Positions 17,583-25,783 of a stretch of 64,000 nucleotides of DNA are shown here, piece after piece (the first letter of the stretch is position 1; the number at the start of each line of letters is the position of its first letter). Under the pieces are notes generated by a model that saw nothing but the letters and a program-made list of their open reading frames with translations, made no database searches and was not told the origin of the DNA. The position numbers and the translations under genes are program-made. Origin of the DNA: UBA8752 sp002172485 (lineage in GTDB: Bacteria > Bacteroidota > Bacteroidia > Flavobacteriales_D > Sanyastnellaceae); contig JBELJZ010000012.1 of the NCBI GenBank assembly GCA_042089915.1, forward strand, positions 19,222-83,221, in the 5' to 3' direction.

Positions 17583-18168
17583 GCCGGGCGATGTTGCCAA
17601 ACGCCTGAGGCTCCAGCTTCTCGACCTCGGAAGGGGAGGCCCAACGGACCTCAGTGATTCCTTCTTCCGTTTGTGGAACCAACGCGACGTGTCCCGCGCC
17701 TTCCGGCAGCACCATGCGAAACCAGTGGGTCACCTTCATCAAACCCTCGCCGGGCCCATAGATGTGGTAGGTGGTCTCAAACGGAGCGAGGACGCGGGGA
17801 AGCGGAACCCCGCATTCTTCCTCCACCTCGCGCGCGGCGGCCTCTTCCAGGGCTTCTCCTGGCTCCAGTTTGCCCTTGGGCAGGTCCCAATGTCCCAGTC
17901 GGTGGATGCACAGCAACTCGCCATGGCCGTTGGTCAAGAGTCCGCCAGCGGCGGGCACGTCTGTGGTGTGGGCGCGCAGGGCCGTCCATGCCGCATCGAC
18001 GTGGGCACATACCCACCAGGCGTGGTGGGCGTTTGCAATGCAATCTGGGACAGTGGGCATGGCCCCACCATCCCAGTGTGTAACTGTGGCGTTTTGGTCA
18101 ACAACTGTCTCCGAATCGGCCAACGTCAACCGCTGTGCCCCCCAATCCACGTCATACCTTCGCGCCAT
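17554..18168 (-). CDS. NUDIX hydrolase
   Basis: The 204-residue protein carries a complete NUDIX box, GKLEPGEALEEAAAREVEEECGV (GX5EX7REXXEEXG), near residues 105-127. The 80 residues before the core resemble the N-terminal extension of the Bacteroidota NUDIX proteins encoded next to pyrE. The substrate is unknown, probably a nucleotide derivative. ATG 18168 shares the palindrome CATG with the pyrE start on the other strand, so the two coding regions meet head to head with no spacer. Its promoter must lie inside pyrE. Confidence 0.88.
   Translation of the reverse strand: MARRYDVDWGAQRLTLADSETVVDQNATVTHWDGGAMPTVPDCIANAHHAWWVCAHVDAAWTALRAHTTDVPAAGGLLTNGHGELLCIHRLGHWDLPKGKLEPGEALEEAAAREVEEECGVPLPRVLAPFETTYHIYGPGEGLMKVTHWFRMVLPEGAGHVALVPQTEEGITEVRWASPSEVEKLEPQAFGNIARLMAAWRADG
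18155..18162 (+). promoter_or_regulatory. Putative -7 element TACCTTCG of pyrE
   Basis: TACCTTCG ends 4 bases before the pyrE ATG, and it lies inside the first codons of the divergent NUDIX gene. The same octamer with the same 4-base spacing precedes ispH. Confidence 0.45.
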
Positions 18169-18832
18169 GTCCTTGTCTTTGGATGAACGCCGGAAAGTAG
18201 CAGAATCCCTGCTTCGCATCAAGGCGATTCAACTGGCCCCCGAGACGCCCTTCACCTGGGCTTCCGGATTGCGTTCCCCGATTTATTGCGACAACCGCAT
18301 GGCCCTCAGCCATCCCGCGGTCCGCACCCACATCCGCCAGCAGCTCTGCACCATGGTGGACAACATGCACGCTAAACCTGACATGATCGCCGGCGTGGCG
18401 ACGGGAGGCATCGCCTGGGGTGCGTACGTCGCCCACGAATTGGGCCTGCCGTTTTGCTATGTGCGGGGCGAGGCCAAAGGGCATGGCAAGGGAAACCGAG
18501 TGGAAGGCGATCTGGGCAATGCCCGGAATGTGGTGGTCATCGAAGACCTGGTCAGCACCGGAAAATCCAGCCTGTCTGCCGTAGAAGCACTTCGCGAGAA
18601 AGGCCTCGAAGTCAAAGGTATGGTGGCCATTTTCACCTACAGCTTCGACTTGGCTGCTGAGAATTTCAAGAACGCCGGCTGCCAGCTGGAGACGCTGAGT
18701 GATTACCCGACGCTCATTGCGGAAGCCGAGCAGCGGGAATACCTCACGCCCGCCCAAGCGGAGGCGCTCATCTCGTGGCGGGAGGACACCCGCGCTTGGA
18801 GCGAGAAGTTCACCGCGAACGCCGCCAGCTGA
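18167..18832 (+). CDS. pyrE: Orotate phosphoribosyltransferase
   Basis: The 221-residue enzyme makes orotidine 5'-phosphate from orotate and PRPP in pyrimidine synthesis. It has the substrate segment FTWASGLRSPIYCDNR, IAGVATGGIAWG and the PRPP loop VVVIEDLVSTGKSS. ATG 18167 gives the usual 12-residue lead-in before AESLLRIKAIQL. The SRPBCC gene follows with a one-base gap. Confidence 0.96.
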   Translation: MSLSLDERRKVAESLLRIKAIQLAPETPFTWASGLRSPIYCDNRMALSHPAVRTHIRQQLCTMVDNMHAKPDMIAGVATGGIAWGAYVAHELGLPFCYVRGEAKGHGKGNRVEGDLGNARNVVVIEDLVSTGKSSLSAVEALREKGLEVKGMVAIFTYSFDLAAENFKNAGCQLETLSDYPTLIAEAEQREYLTPAQAEALISWREDTRAWSEKFTANAAS

Positions 18833-18833
18833 G

Positions 18834-19241
18834 ATGACGGAGATCCGGAGCCGCGCCGTGGAGGTGGCCATCTCGGCCTCGGCCTTGCAGGAGCATTTGG
18901 CCGATCTCCGCAACATGGAGGCCTTGCTTCCTCAGGACAAGGTCAAGGGATTCCATGGTGACGAAACCGAGGTCGCCTTCCAGATTCAAGGTGGACTGGA
19001 GATTCGCTTGACGCGAACGTCGGATGCCTTTTCAGGCGGCCAGCTTCGCTTGCAAGGAGGCGGCGCACCCTTTGCGTTTCACCTCGACCTTCACGTGGCC
19101 GAGGCGGGTTCCGGCGCCCAGGCCAGTGTGGTCTGTGAAGCCGACTTGAACCCCTTTATGAAAATGATGGCGCAGAAGCCGTTGGAGGCCCTCTTCCAGC
19201 ACATCGCAGACCAAGTCGAGCAGAAGTTCGGCGCCGTCTGA
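18834..19241 (+). CDS. SRPBCC (polyketide cyclase-like) family protein
   Basis: The 135-residue protein has the START/SRPBCC pattern: SRAVEVAISASALQEHLADLRNMEALLP at the start, an alternating beta region, and a long C-terminal helix, PLEALFQHIADQVEQKF. Such proteins hold a hydrophobic pocket; a specific ligand cannot be read from the sequence. The gene begins one base after the pyrE stop, and the same pair occurs in many Bacteroidota. The biotin ligase gene converges one base after its stop. Confidence 0.8.
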   Translation: MTEIRSRAVEVAISASALQEHLADLRNMEALLPQDKVKGFHGDETEVAFQIQGGLEIRLTRTSDAFSGGQLRLQGGGAPFAFHLDLHVAEAGSGAQASVVCEADLNPFMKMMAQKPLEALFQHIADQVEQKFGAV

Positions 19242-19242
19242 A

Positions 19243-20082
19243 TCACCGGCCCGGCTCCATGCCGAGCCACCCCACTTCCCCAGGAGAAAAGCACGCCCGC
19301 TGGCCATCGGATTGGTCCACGCACAATCGTCCGTCGAGGTCAATCCCTTCGAGGACGCCGCGGATTTCCTGGCCATCCAACTGCCAACGCTGCGCCTGTC
19401 CCCACCCGAGCAACCGCTCGTGGTATTGGCGGAGCAGGGCGTCGGGGGATTGCAGTTCCGCGAACTTCGCATCCAGCCGCCGCAAGATGGACGCCCGCAG
19501 CGCATCCACGAGGAGGTGGGCTTCCATTGCAGACTCGGCGTGGGGCAGCAGCCGCACCGCATTGGGGTAGGGAGGTTGGCCCGCCACGTTGATGCCGATG
19601 CCGATGATGGCCGATGCCCATTGGTTGCCGCGCCAGCTGTTTTCGATCAGGATGCCGCCGGCTTTCTTGCCGTCCAGCATCAAGTCGTTGGGCCATTTGA
19701 TTTCCCAACGGCGCTGGCCCAGGCTGGGCAACACCAATTCAATCCCTTCCAACACAGCCAAGCTCACCGCGAGGTTGAGCACGAAGGGCTGTCCCGCAGG
19801 CAATTCTCGGGTGAGGACGGCACTCATGGCGATGTCCGTGCCGCGGTCTCCGTGCCAAGGCCGGTTCTGCTGACCGCGCCCGGCGGTCTGCTCCATGGCC
19901 ATGAGTACATGTCGGTGGAGGTCCGCCGGGTCGGAGGTGGACGGCAGGTTGAGCAACCGCTGGGCGGCCGCATTGGTGCTGTCCAGTGAAGGCCAGGACA
20001 GGAGGGTCCAAGGGGGGGTGGACCGGCGTTGGGCCAATCCGCCGACCGCATCCGTCCAAATGGGGGTGTGTGGGTCCTTCAC
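19243..20082 (-). CDS. birA: Biotin--[acetyl-CoA-carboxylase] ligase
   Basis: The 279-residue enzyme activates biotin and attaches it to biotin carboxyl carrier proteins. Visible motifs are STNAAAQRL, the biotinyl-AMP loop GRGQQNRPW, KWPNDLML, and GGILIENSW near the catalytic core. It has no N-terminal helix-turn-helix, so it is a plain ligase and not a repressor. I chose GTG 20082 because the longer frame to 20196 overlaps the divergent rsfS region and its extra residues are not family-like. Confidence 0.9.
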   Translation of the reverse strand: MKDPHTPIWTDAVGGLAQRRSTPPWTLLSWPSLDSTNAAAQRLLNLPSTSDPADLHRHVLMAMEQTAGRGQQNRPWHGDRGTDIAMSAVLTRELPAGQPFVLNLAVSLAVLEGIELVLPSLGQRRWEIKWPNDLMLDGKKAGGILIENSWRGNQWASAIIGIGINVAGQPPYPNAVRLLPHAESAMEAHLLVDALRASILRRLDAKFAELQSPDALLRQYHERLLGWGQAQRWQLDGQEIRGVLEGIDLDGRLCVDQSDGQRACFSPGEVGWLGMEPGR

Positions 20083-20144
20083 GGGGGCTATTTTAGCGCA
20101 CGTTGGAAGAAACACACGAATCCCTCGATCCGCGTACCTACGCG

Positions 20145-20573
20145 ATGGCGCCCCGCGATGGCCGGGAACGCAATTCCGGACCTTCGACCGATGCACTGGT
20201 GACCTCCGTGGTGGAAGGCATTCAGGAGGTCAAAGGGCAGAAGATCTGCTTGGTCGACTTCAGCAACCTGCCCAACAGTGTGGCGGCGCGCTTTGTCATT
20301 TGCGAGGCGCAGTCCAATACCCAAGTGGAGGCCATCGCTCGGAGCGTGGAGGAATTCACCGAGAAGCAGTACCAAGAGACGCCGTGGACCAAGCAAGGAC
20401 TGCGCAGCGGGCAATGGGCGCTATTGGACTACGCCGATGTCGTGGTGCACGTCTTCCACAAGGATTGGCGCGGCCACTATGGCCTCGAAGAGCTGTGGGC
20501 AGACGCCGAGCAGACCCACATTCCCGACCCGCAGCCGCAGGGCCCCGATCCGGAGGATTACCCTGAATACTGA
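20145..20573 (+). CDS. rsfS: Ribosomal silencing factor RsfS
   Basis: The 142-residue RsfS/Iojap protein binds ribosomal protein L14 and blocks subunit joining in starved cells. It shows IQEVKGQKICLVDFSNLPNSVAARFVIC (read in two parts, IQEVKGQK and ICLVDFSNLPNS), SNTQVEAIA and WALLDYADVVVHVF. The acidic proline-rich tail after residue 125 is unusually long. An in-frame TTG at 20103 would add 14 residues, but it lies about 8 bases after TATTTTAG, a weak promoter match, so I prefer ATG 20145. The neighbours birA and ftsH are the usual Bacteroidota context. Confidence 0.88.
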   Translation: MAPRDGRERNSGPSTDALVTSVVEGIQEVKGQKICLVDFSNLPNSVAARFVICEAQSNTQVEAIARSVEEFTEKQYQETPWTKQGLRSGQWALLDYADVVVHVFHKDWRGHYGLEELWADAEQTHIPDPQPQGPDPEDYPEY

Positions 20574-20576
20574 GCC

Positions 20577-21755
20577 TCAGCTCAGGTCAATGGACGGGGT
20601 GAAGTTCAGGCTCACCCATCCCCATTGCTGCAGACGTTCTGCCGCGGCATTCCATTGATTGGGAGCGACGTCGCCCTGCCGCTCGATGTGGCGCACAGTC
20701 GGGTCGAAAACGGACCAACCGACGTGCCAGGTCAGCGCGCCGTCGGCCCTTCCCGTGATCCACAAATCAAGTTCATTGCCGAGGAGGGAACCGAACATGG
20801 CATCCCGGAAATGGTGGGCCGTGGCGCCCCATGCCATGCCTTGGCCCAGCGGTCCAATGTGGCGCAGCCGGAGGCTGGTGAGTCCGTTGCTCTGGGTGCC
20901 GACGTAGAACTGGTCAATCCACCCATAGTGCTTGTGGTTGGTGCCGAGGAACGGTTGGAAGGCGGCCGAGGACGCGTCGTCCGTCAACAGGTCGAGGCCA
21001 GTGCTCCACCGGTGGCCGCTGCCGCCGTTCAGTCCCGCATCGGCGATGACCATGCTGGCGGTCCCCCCGACGTCCCATTGCTGCAGATAGGCCTCTGTGG
21101 CCCACCATGCATTGGAACCCAACTTGGACCGGGTGGTGAAGCCGGCGGTCAGGGCAGAGGGTTCAGTATCGCTGTCTTGGTCGAAAATGAGGACGCTGAC
21201 CCGATGACGCTCGCCAATGATTGCCCTGTGGTAGGCCATGATGCGCCGGGTTTGATTCAACTCGTCCCAGGTGATGGCGGCAGTGGTGTTGCCCTTGGTG
21301 GGGTCGTCTGCCCTCCGGTCCAAGCGGATGCCATCCAGAAAGCGCCCCGGATTGGACCAGTTGACCGCACCCACGACGCGTTCATCGTCGAATTTGATTT
21401 CCTGCCGGCCCACCGTGACCCGCATTCCTCTTTTGGAATTCCAGGCCCACCAGGCCTCACTCACGCCGATGGTGCCCTGGGTCTGACCGGCAGGACCGCC
21501 GAACGTCCGAATGTCCTGGGCACCGAGTCGGAAATCAAATTGTTTCCATTCTCCGTTCAGCGTCAATCGCGACCGCTGGATGGTCACCAGATTGGCCTCT
21601 GTGTCAGGTGCAACAGCGAGCTTGTAGCCGTCTCGCCACTCGGATCGGGCGCGAATCTGAACGTCCAGCTGAAGGGTGGTGTCTTGTTGGGCGAAAAGGG
21701 GCGCCGTGCTCAGCAGGAGCGTGGTCAGGGCGGTCAGGGCATAGCGTGTAAGCAT
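20577..21755 (-). CDS. Alginate-export-like outer-membrane beta-barrel porin
   Basis: The 392-residue protein has a signal peptide ending LFAQQ (residues 1-23). Its strands alternate in the style of the alginate_exp family: LQLDVQIRARSEWRDGY, RSRLTLNGEWKQFDFRLGAQD, RVTVGRQEIKFDDERVVG and the matching C-terminal strands. Members are outer-membrane pores, some for anionic polysaccharide or general solutes; the substrate here is unknown. The gene lies on the opposite strand between rsfS and ftsH, genes that are normally neighbours in the phylum. The upstream sequence has CACCTTTG near 21786 as a possible -7 element. Confidence 0.82.
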   Translation of the reverse strand: MLTRYALTALTTLLLSTAPLFAQQDTTLQLDVQIRARSEWRDGYKLAVAPDTEANLVTIQRSRLTLNGEWKQFDFRLGAQDIRTFGGPAGQTQGTIGVSEAWWAWNSKRGMRVTVGRQEIKFDDERVVGAVNWSNPGRFLDGIRLDRRADDPTKGNTTAAITWDELNQTRRIMAYHRAIIGERHRVSVLIFDQDSDTEPSALTAGFTTRSKLGSNAWWATEAYLQQWDVGGTASMVIADAGLNGGSGHRWSTGLDLLTDDASSAAFQPFLGTNHKHYGWIDQFYVGTQSNGLTSLRLRHIGPLGQGMAWGATAHHFRDAMFGSLLGNELDLWITGRADGALTWHVGWSVFDPTVRHIERQGDVAPNQWNAAAERLQQWGWVSLNFTPSIDLS

Positions 21756-22114
21756 GGTCGGAATCAGCGGTACATCACCGTGTTACAAAGGTGGACCAAG
21801 GTCAACGCAAAGGCAAGGGCGCTGAAGGCGGACTAAGGCACCACAGCCACCTCTACGGTATCGGCCGTGAGCGCATGGCAGGGGAGGATGGTGACCATCT
21901 TCCACACGGGCGTAGTTTACCTCGGTCACCTCGCAAGTCACATGACTGCGGGCACTGCTCGGACATTTTCGCCTACAGGTGTGAAGATTGAGTCCCGTCC
22001 GGAAGCCGCACTTCGCGGGTGAAGGGGGGCATCGTAGTTTCGCATTTCGCCACGCTGGGGTCGTTTGGGTTGTGTCCAACTGAACCGCAAGGCGTTCAGG
22101 CGGTTGAACAGCTG
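21756..22114. other. Intergenic region between the porin gene and ftsH (359 bases)
   Basis: I see divergent promoter-like elements only: CACCTTTG at 21786-21793 on the minus strand for the porin gene, and TAGTTTCG at 22035-22042 on the plus strand for ftsH. Short frames exist in the middle, but none has a start context or resembles a known protein. No terminator or repeat is evident. Confidence 0.5.
22035..22042 (+). promoter_or_regulatory. Putative -7 element TAGTTTCG of ftsH
   Basis: This is a one-base variant of TAnnTTTG, 72 bases before the ftsH ATG, leaving a leader of about 65 bases. Confidence 0.4.
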
Positions 22115-24199
22115 ATGGAATCGAACAAGAAAGACCCCAAGAAGTCGGCCCGGCCGAATTTCAATTTCTACTGGGTATACGCCGGCATTGGCGCGCTGCT
22201 GATTGCCATGATCCTGTCGGGGTCATCCCCTTCCGCTGGAAGCGTGAGTTTCCAGCAATTGATCTTCAAAGCGGAGAAGGGCGAATTCCGCAAGCTCACC
22301 CACAATGGCATGGTGGCCGAAGCGTGGTACACGGACGCCGCCCGAGATTCCATCATGAAAGGCAAGGAGCGAGGACCACTCGGTGGAGGCTTCATCCAGG
22401 GGGCCGACCTGGTGGTGGAGATTCCGCCCTCCGAGAAGAACATCGACCGATTGGACCAGCTCTCTGCGGATGGCGTGGTCACGGTGACCTACAAGCGCCC
22501 CAATGAATGGGGCCAGCAGCTCGTTTTCTACATCATCGTCCTCGCTGTGATGGTCGGGGTGTGGATGGTGCTCATGCGCCGCTTGGGTGGCGGGGGCGCC
22601 GGTGGCAGCCAGATTTTCAACGTCGGCAAGTCCAAGGCGCAGCTGTTCGACAAGGAGAACAGCACCCAGGTCAACTTCAACGAAGTGGCCGGATTGGACG
22701 GCGCGAAGGAGGAGTTGGCGGAGATAGTCGAATTCCTGAAGAATCCAGCCAAGTACACGGATTTGGGTGCCAAGATTCCGAAGGGCGCCCTGCTGGTCGG
22801 CCCTCCGGGAACGGGCAAGACCCTCCTGGCCAAGGCCGTGGCTGGAGAAGCCAAGGTGCCGTTCTTCTCCTTGAGTGGATCGGACTTCGTGGAGATGTTC
22901 GTCGGGGTGGGGGCCAGCCGGGTCCGCGACCTCTTCAAGCAAGCCAAGGAGAAGAGCCCGTGCATCATTTTCATTGACGAAATCGATGCCGTTGGCCGCG
23001 CCCGGGGCAAGAACGCCAGCATCGGCTCCAATGACGAGCGGGAAAACACCCTGAACCAGCTGCTCACCGAAATGGATGGCTTCGGCACCAACAGTGGGGT
23101 CATCATCCTCGCAGCAACCAACCGGGCAGACATCCTGGACCGCGCGTTGATGCGGGCGGGCCGTTTTGACCGCCAGATCTACGTGGACATGCCGGACCTC
23201 AAGGAGCGCGAGGCCATTTTCGACGTGCACCTGCGCCCCTTGAAGACGGACGACAGCATCGACGTCGACTTCCTGAGCCGCCAGACGCCGGGCTTCAGTG
23301 GTGCGGACATCGCCAACATCTGCAATGAGGCTGCACTCATCGCTGCCCGTCGGGATGCGGACAAGGTGGGCAAGCAGGACTTCCTCGATGCAGTGGACCG
23401 CGTGGTGGGCGGACTGGAGAAGAAGAACAAGCTCATCACCGACAACGAGAAGCGCACCATTGCGTTCCACGAGGCGGGCCATGCTACCGTGAGCTGGATG
23501 TTGGAGCACGCCTCTCCGCTGGTCAAGGTGACCATCGTTCCGCGGGGGCAGTCCCTCGGTGCCGCCTGGTATTTGCCAGAAGAACGGCACATCACCACGA
23601 CCGAGCAGATTTTTGACGAGATGTGTGCTGCCCTCGGAGGCCGTGCTGCAGAGGAATTGACTTTCGGCAAGATTTCGACGGGTGCCCTGAGCGACCTCGA
23701 AAAGGTCACCAAGCAGGCCTACGCGATGGTCAGTGTCTACGGCCTCAACAAGCGCATTGGCAACCGCAGTTTCTACGATCCCCGCGCCGAGGCGTCCTTC
23801 ACCAAGCCTTACAGCGAGGAGACGGCCCGCGTCATCGACGAGGAAGCTGGCGCCATCATCGAGCGGGCGTATGCTGCGGCCCGGGACATCCTCGAGACCC
23901 ACAAGGACAAGTTGACTGCCTTGGCGGAGCGCTTGTTGGACCGCGAGGTGCTTTTCAAAGAAGACTTGATTGAATTGCTGGGCGAGCGCCCTTGGGGAGA
24001 AAAGGAAGTGCCGGCGGCGGAGCCGGATGCTGCCCTGCCGGAAGGGGAGGATGCAGCATCTCCTGAAGCTGCAGAGGCGACCCCGGCTGCGTCCACAGCC
24101 GACAACACCAAGGAGGCCCCATCCGAGACGGAGGCCGATGCGACGCCATCCGATGATGCGGCAGGCGACACCGGGACGGCAGACGAAAACGCGGCCTGA
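22115..24199 (+). CDS. ftsH: ATP-dependent zinc metalloprotease FtsH
   Basis: The 694-residue membrane protease degrades unneeded membrane and regulatory proteins. In order it has a first membrane helix near residues 14-33, a periplasmic domain, a second helix near 135-153, a Gly-rich linker, Walker A GPPGTGKT (229-236), Walker B IIFIDEIDA, the second region of homology around AATNRADILDRALMRAGRFDRQ, and the zinc site HEAGH (452-456). The last 70 residues are an unusual Ala/Glu/Pro/Thr-rich tail that looks disordered. ATG 22115 gives the standard short basic N-terminus. It is followed directly by DUF2007, cdsA and psd. Confidence 0.97.
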   Translation: MESNKKDPKKSARPNFNFYWVYAGIGALLIAMILSGSSPSAGSVSFQQLIFKAEKGEFRKLTHNGMVAEAWYTDAARDSIMKGKERGPLGGGFIQGADLVVEIPPSEKNIDRLDQLSADGVVTVTYKRPNEWGQQLVFYIIVLAVMVGVWMVLMRRLGGGGAGGSQIFNVGKSKAQLFDKENSTQVNFNEVAGLDGAKEELAEIVEFLKNPAKYTDLGAKIPKGALLVGPPGTGKTLLAKAVAGEAKVPFFSLSGSDFVEMFVGVGASRVRDLFKQAKEKSPCIIFIDEIDAVGRARGKNASIGSNDERENTLNQLLTEMDGFGTNSGVIILAATNRADILDRALMRAGRFDRQIYVDMPDLKEREAIFDVHLRPLKTDDSIDVDFLSRQTPGFSGADIANICNEAALIAARRDADKVGKQDFLDAVDRVVGGLEKKNKLITDNEKRTIAFHEAGHATVSWMLEHASPLVKVTIVPRGQSLGAAWYLPEERHITTTEQIFDEMCAALGGRAAEELTFGKISTGALSDLEKVTKQAYAMVSVYGLNKRIGNRSFYDPRAEASFTKPYSEETARVIDEEAGAIIERAYAAARDILETHKDKLTALAERLLDREVLFKEDLIELLGERPWGEKEVPAAEPDAALPEGEDAASPEAAEATPAASTADNTKEAPSETEADATPSDDAAGDTGTADENAA

Positions 24200-24418
24200 A
24201 TGGAAGGTTGGACCCGCATCCGGACTGTCCCCCAGCCTTTTCAGGCGGACTTGCTAAAGGCCACCTTGGAGGCCCAGGGCATTCAGGTGTTGATCCTCAG
24301 CAAGCGCGACAGCAGTTACGGCACCTTTGGCGAAGTGGAAGTCCATGTCGCGGGCGCAGATGCCGACAAGGCCACCGCGTTTCTTGCCCAATTGGAAGGC
24401 GGAGCCCAAGACGCATGA
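24200..24418 (+). CDS. DUF2007 small protein
   Basis: The 72-residue protein fits DUF2007: WTRIRTVPQPFQADLLKATLEAQGIQVLI followed by GEVEVHVAGADADKATAFLAQ (each read here as family-like segments of under 20 residues: FQADLLKATLEAQGI and GEVEVHVAGADADKA). The family is a ferredoxin-like signal-transducer fold of unknown role. The start ATG is immediately after the ftsH stop and its stop overlaps the cdsA start. In related genomes a LUD-domain gene often occupies this place. Confidence 0.8.
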   Translation: MEGWTRIRTVPQPFQADLLKATLEAQGIQVLILSKRDSSYGTFGEVEVHVAGADADKATAFLAQLEGGAQDA

Positions 24419-25068
24419 GTGGCCAAGGGTCCGACCTGTCCACCCGCACCCGAACAGCCGTTTTACTGGTGCTGGCCATGGTGCTGGCGATGTTGGCAGG
24501 GCCCTGGACTTACGGGGCTTTCCTGATTTTGATTTGGGCTGTGGGGGCCCGTGAAGCCATTCAATTGCTCCGCCTCGGTTGGGGTGGTCCCGCCATCTTG
24601 AGCGCTGCTTTGGGGGCCTTGGTCTGGGCCATGGCGGTCTTGGGACTGGCCGGCATCGGATGGGCTGGGGAAACCTACTCGGCTGGGTTGCCCTTGGGCT
24701 GGTTCATCCTCATTTGGCTCCACGATACCGGAGCCTATTTCGCAGGCCGCCGTTTCGGCCGACACACATTGGCGCCCTCCATCAGCCCGGGCAAGACCTG
24801 GGAAGGGTGGGCTGGCGGACTGCTGGCCAGTGTGGCCGTGGCGCAGCTCTTGGGATTGTGGATGCCCGACGAGGTGCCGTGGACGTTGCTGGCCTTGGTG
24901 GCGTCGGTGTTGGGGCCGGTTGGGGATTTGACAGAGAGTGCCCTGAAGCGCCGAGCAGGGGTCAAGGATTCCGGCACGCTGCTTCCTGGGCACGGTGGCA
25001 TTCTGGATCGGTTTGATTCCCACATCTTCGCAGCGCCGGTGGCCGCCATCGTCCTCCGGTTGTTCTGA
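24415..25068 (+). CDS. cdsA: Phosphatidate cytidylyltransferase
   Basis: The 217-residue inner-membrane enzyme makes CDP-diacylglycerol from phosphatidic acid and CTP. The signature ESALKRRAGVKDSG...LPGHGGILDRFDS is complete near residues 180-205. Six or so hydrophobic segments are visible. It is about 50 residues shorter than the E. coli enzyme, with fewer N-terminal helices, which is common in this phylum. It overlaps DUF2007 by four bases and is followed by psd, the next lipid enzyme but one. Confidence 0.93.
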   Translation: MSGQGSDLSTRTRTAVLLVLAMVLAMLAGPWTYGAFLILIWAVGAREAIQLLRLGWGGPAILSAALGALVWAMAVLGLAGIGWAGETYSAGLPLGWFILIWLHDTGAYFAGRRFGRHTLAPSISPGKTWEGWAGGLLASVAVAQLLGLWMPDEVPWTLLALVASVLGPVGDLTESALKRRAGVKDSGTLLPGHGGILDRFDSHIFAAPVAAIVLRLF

Positions 25069-25079
25069 ATCGCGACACC

Positions 25080-25745
25080 ATGTACATCCATTCTGCGGGA
25101 TACCGTGTGATCCTCGTCTTCTTTGTTTTGCTGGTCTTGCTGGCTGTGCTCGTTCATTTCATTCCCGGCATGCCGTCTTGGTTGGAGTGGAGCTTGCGCG
25201 GCATTTTCCTGCTGCTCTTCTGCCAGGTCTTGTGGTTCTTCCGCATTCCTCCGAGGCCGTTTGATGCGGCCCCCGATGAGGTCACCGCGGTAAGCGACGG
25301 GAAAGTGGTGCTGGTGGAAGAGGTGGATGAACCCGAAGTGATCGGCGGAAAGGCCATCAAGGTCTCTGTCTTCCTTAGCATTTTTGACGTGCACGCCCAG
25401 TGGGCTCCGATTGGTGGCAAGTTGGAATATTTCAAATACCACCCCGGACGATACCTCGTGGCCTGGCACGAAAAGTCATCCACGCTGAATGAGCGCACGA
25501 CGTTTGCCCAGCGCACCCCGTCGGGATGGGTGGTCTGGCGGCAGATTGCTGGAGCTGTGGCGCGGCGCATCCGCTGGTTTGTCGAAGAGGGCGAACAGGT
25601 GGAGCACGGGCAGGAGAGCGGCTTCATCCTCTTCGGATCTCGAATCGACCTCTATCTGCCCCTGGACGCGGAGGTGATGGTGAAGCCGGGAGACCGGGTC
25701 GTGGCCCGTTCCACGGTGCTCGCCCGGTTGAAGGAGGTGCATTAA
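25080..25745 (+). CDS. psd: Phosphatidylserine decarboxylase, short (archaeal-type) form
   Basis: The 221-residue enzyme converts phosphatidylserine to phosphatidylethanolamine. It has two N-terminal membrane helices (about residues 8-30 and 38-55), the core KVSVFLSIFDVHAQWAP, and the self-cleavage site FGSRIDLYLP, where Ser becomes the pyruvoyl group. The ILFGSR form replaces the LGST of the long enzymes, as usual in this short class. It follows cdsA with an 11-base gap. Confidence 0.92.
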   Translation: MYIHSAGYRVILVFFVLLVLLAVLVHFIPGMPSWLEWSLRGIFLLLFCQVLWFFRIPPRPFDAAPDEVTAVSDGKVVLVEEVDEPEVIGGKAIKVSVFLSIFDVHAQWAPIGGKLEYFKYHPGRYLVAWHEKSSTLNERTTFAQRTPSGWVVWRQIAGAVARRIRWFVEEGEQVEHGQESGFILFGSRIDLYLPLDAEVMVKPGDRVVARSTVLARLKEVH

Positions 25746-25783
25746 CTTCCCCACTCCGGTTCTGCCGGAGCAACTTGAACACC

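Noticed and set aside
21783..22079. Minus-strand frame within the porin/ftsH intergenic region
   Set aside because: No start signal, poor codon pattern and no similarity that I can see.
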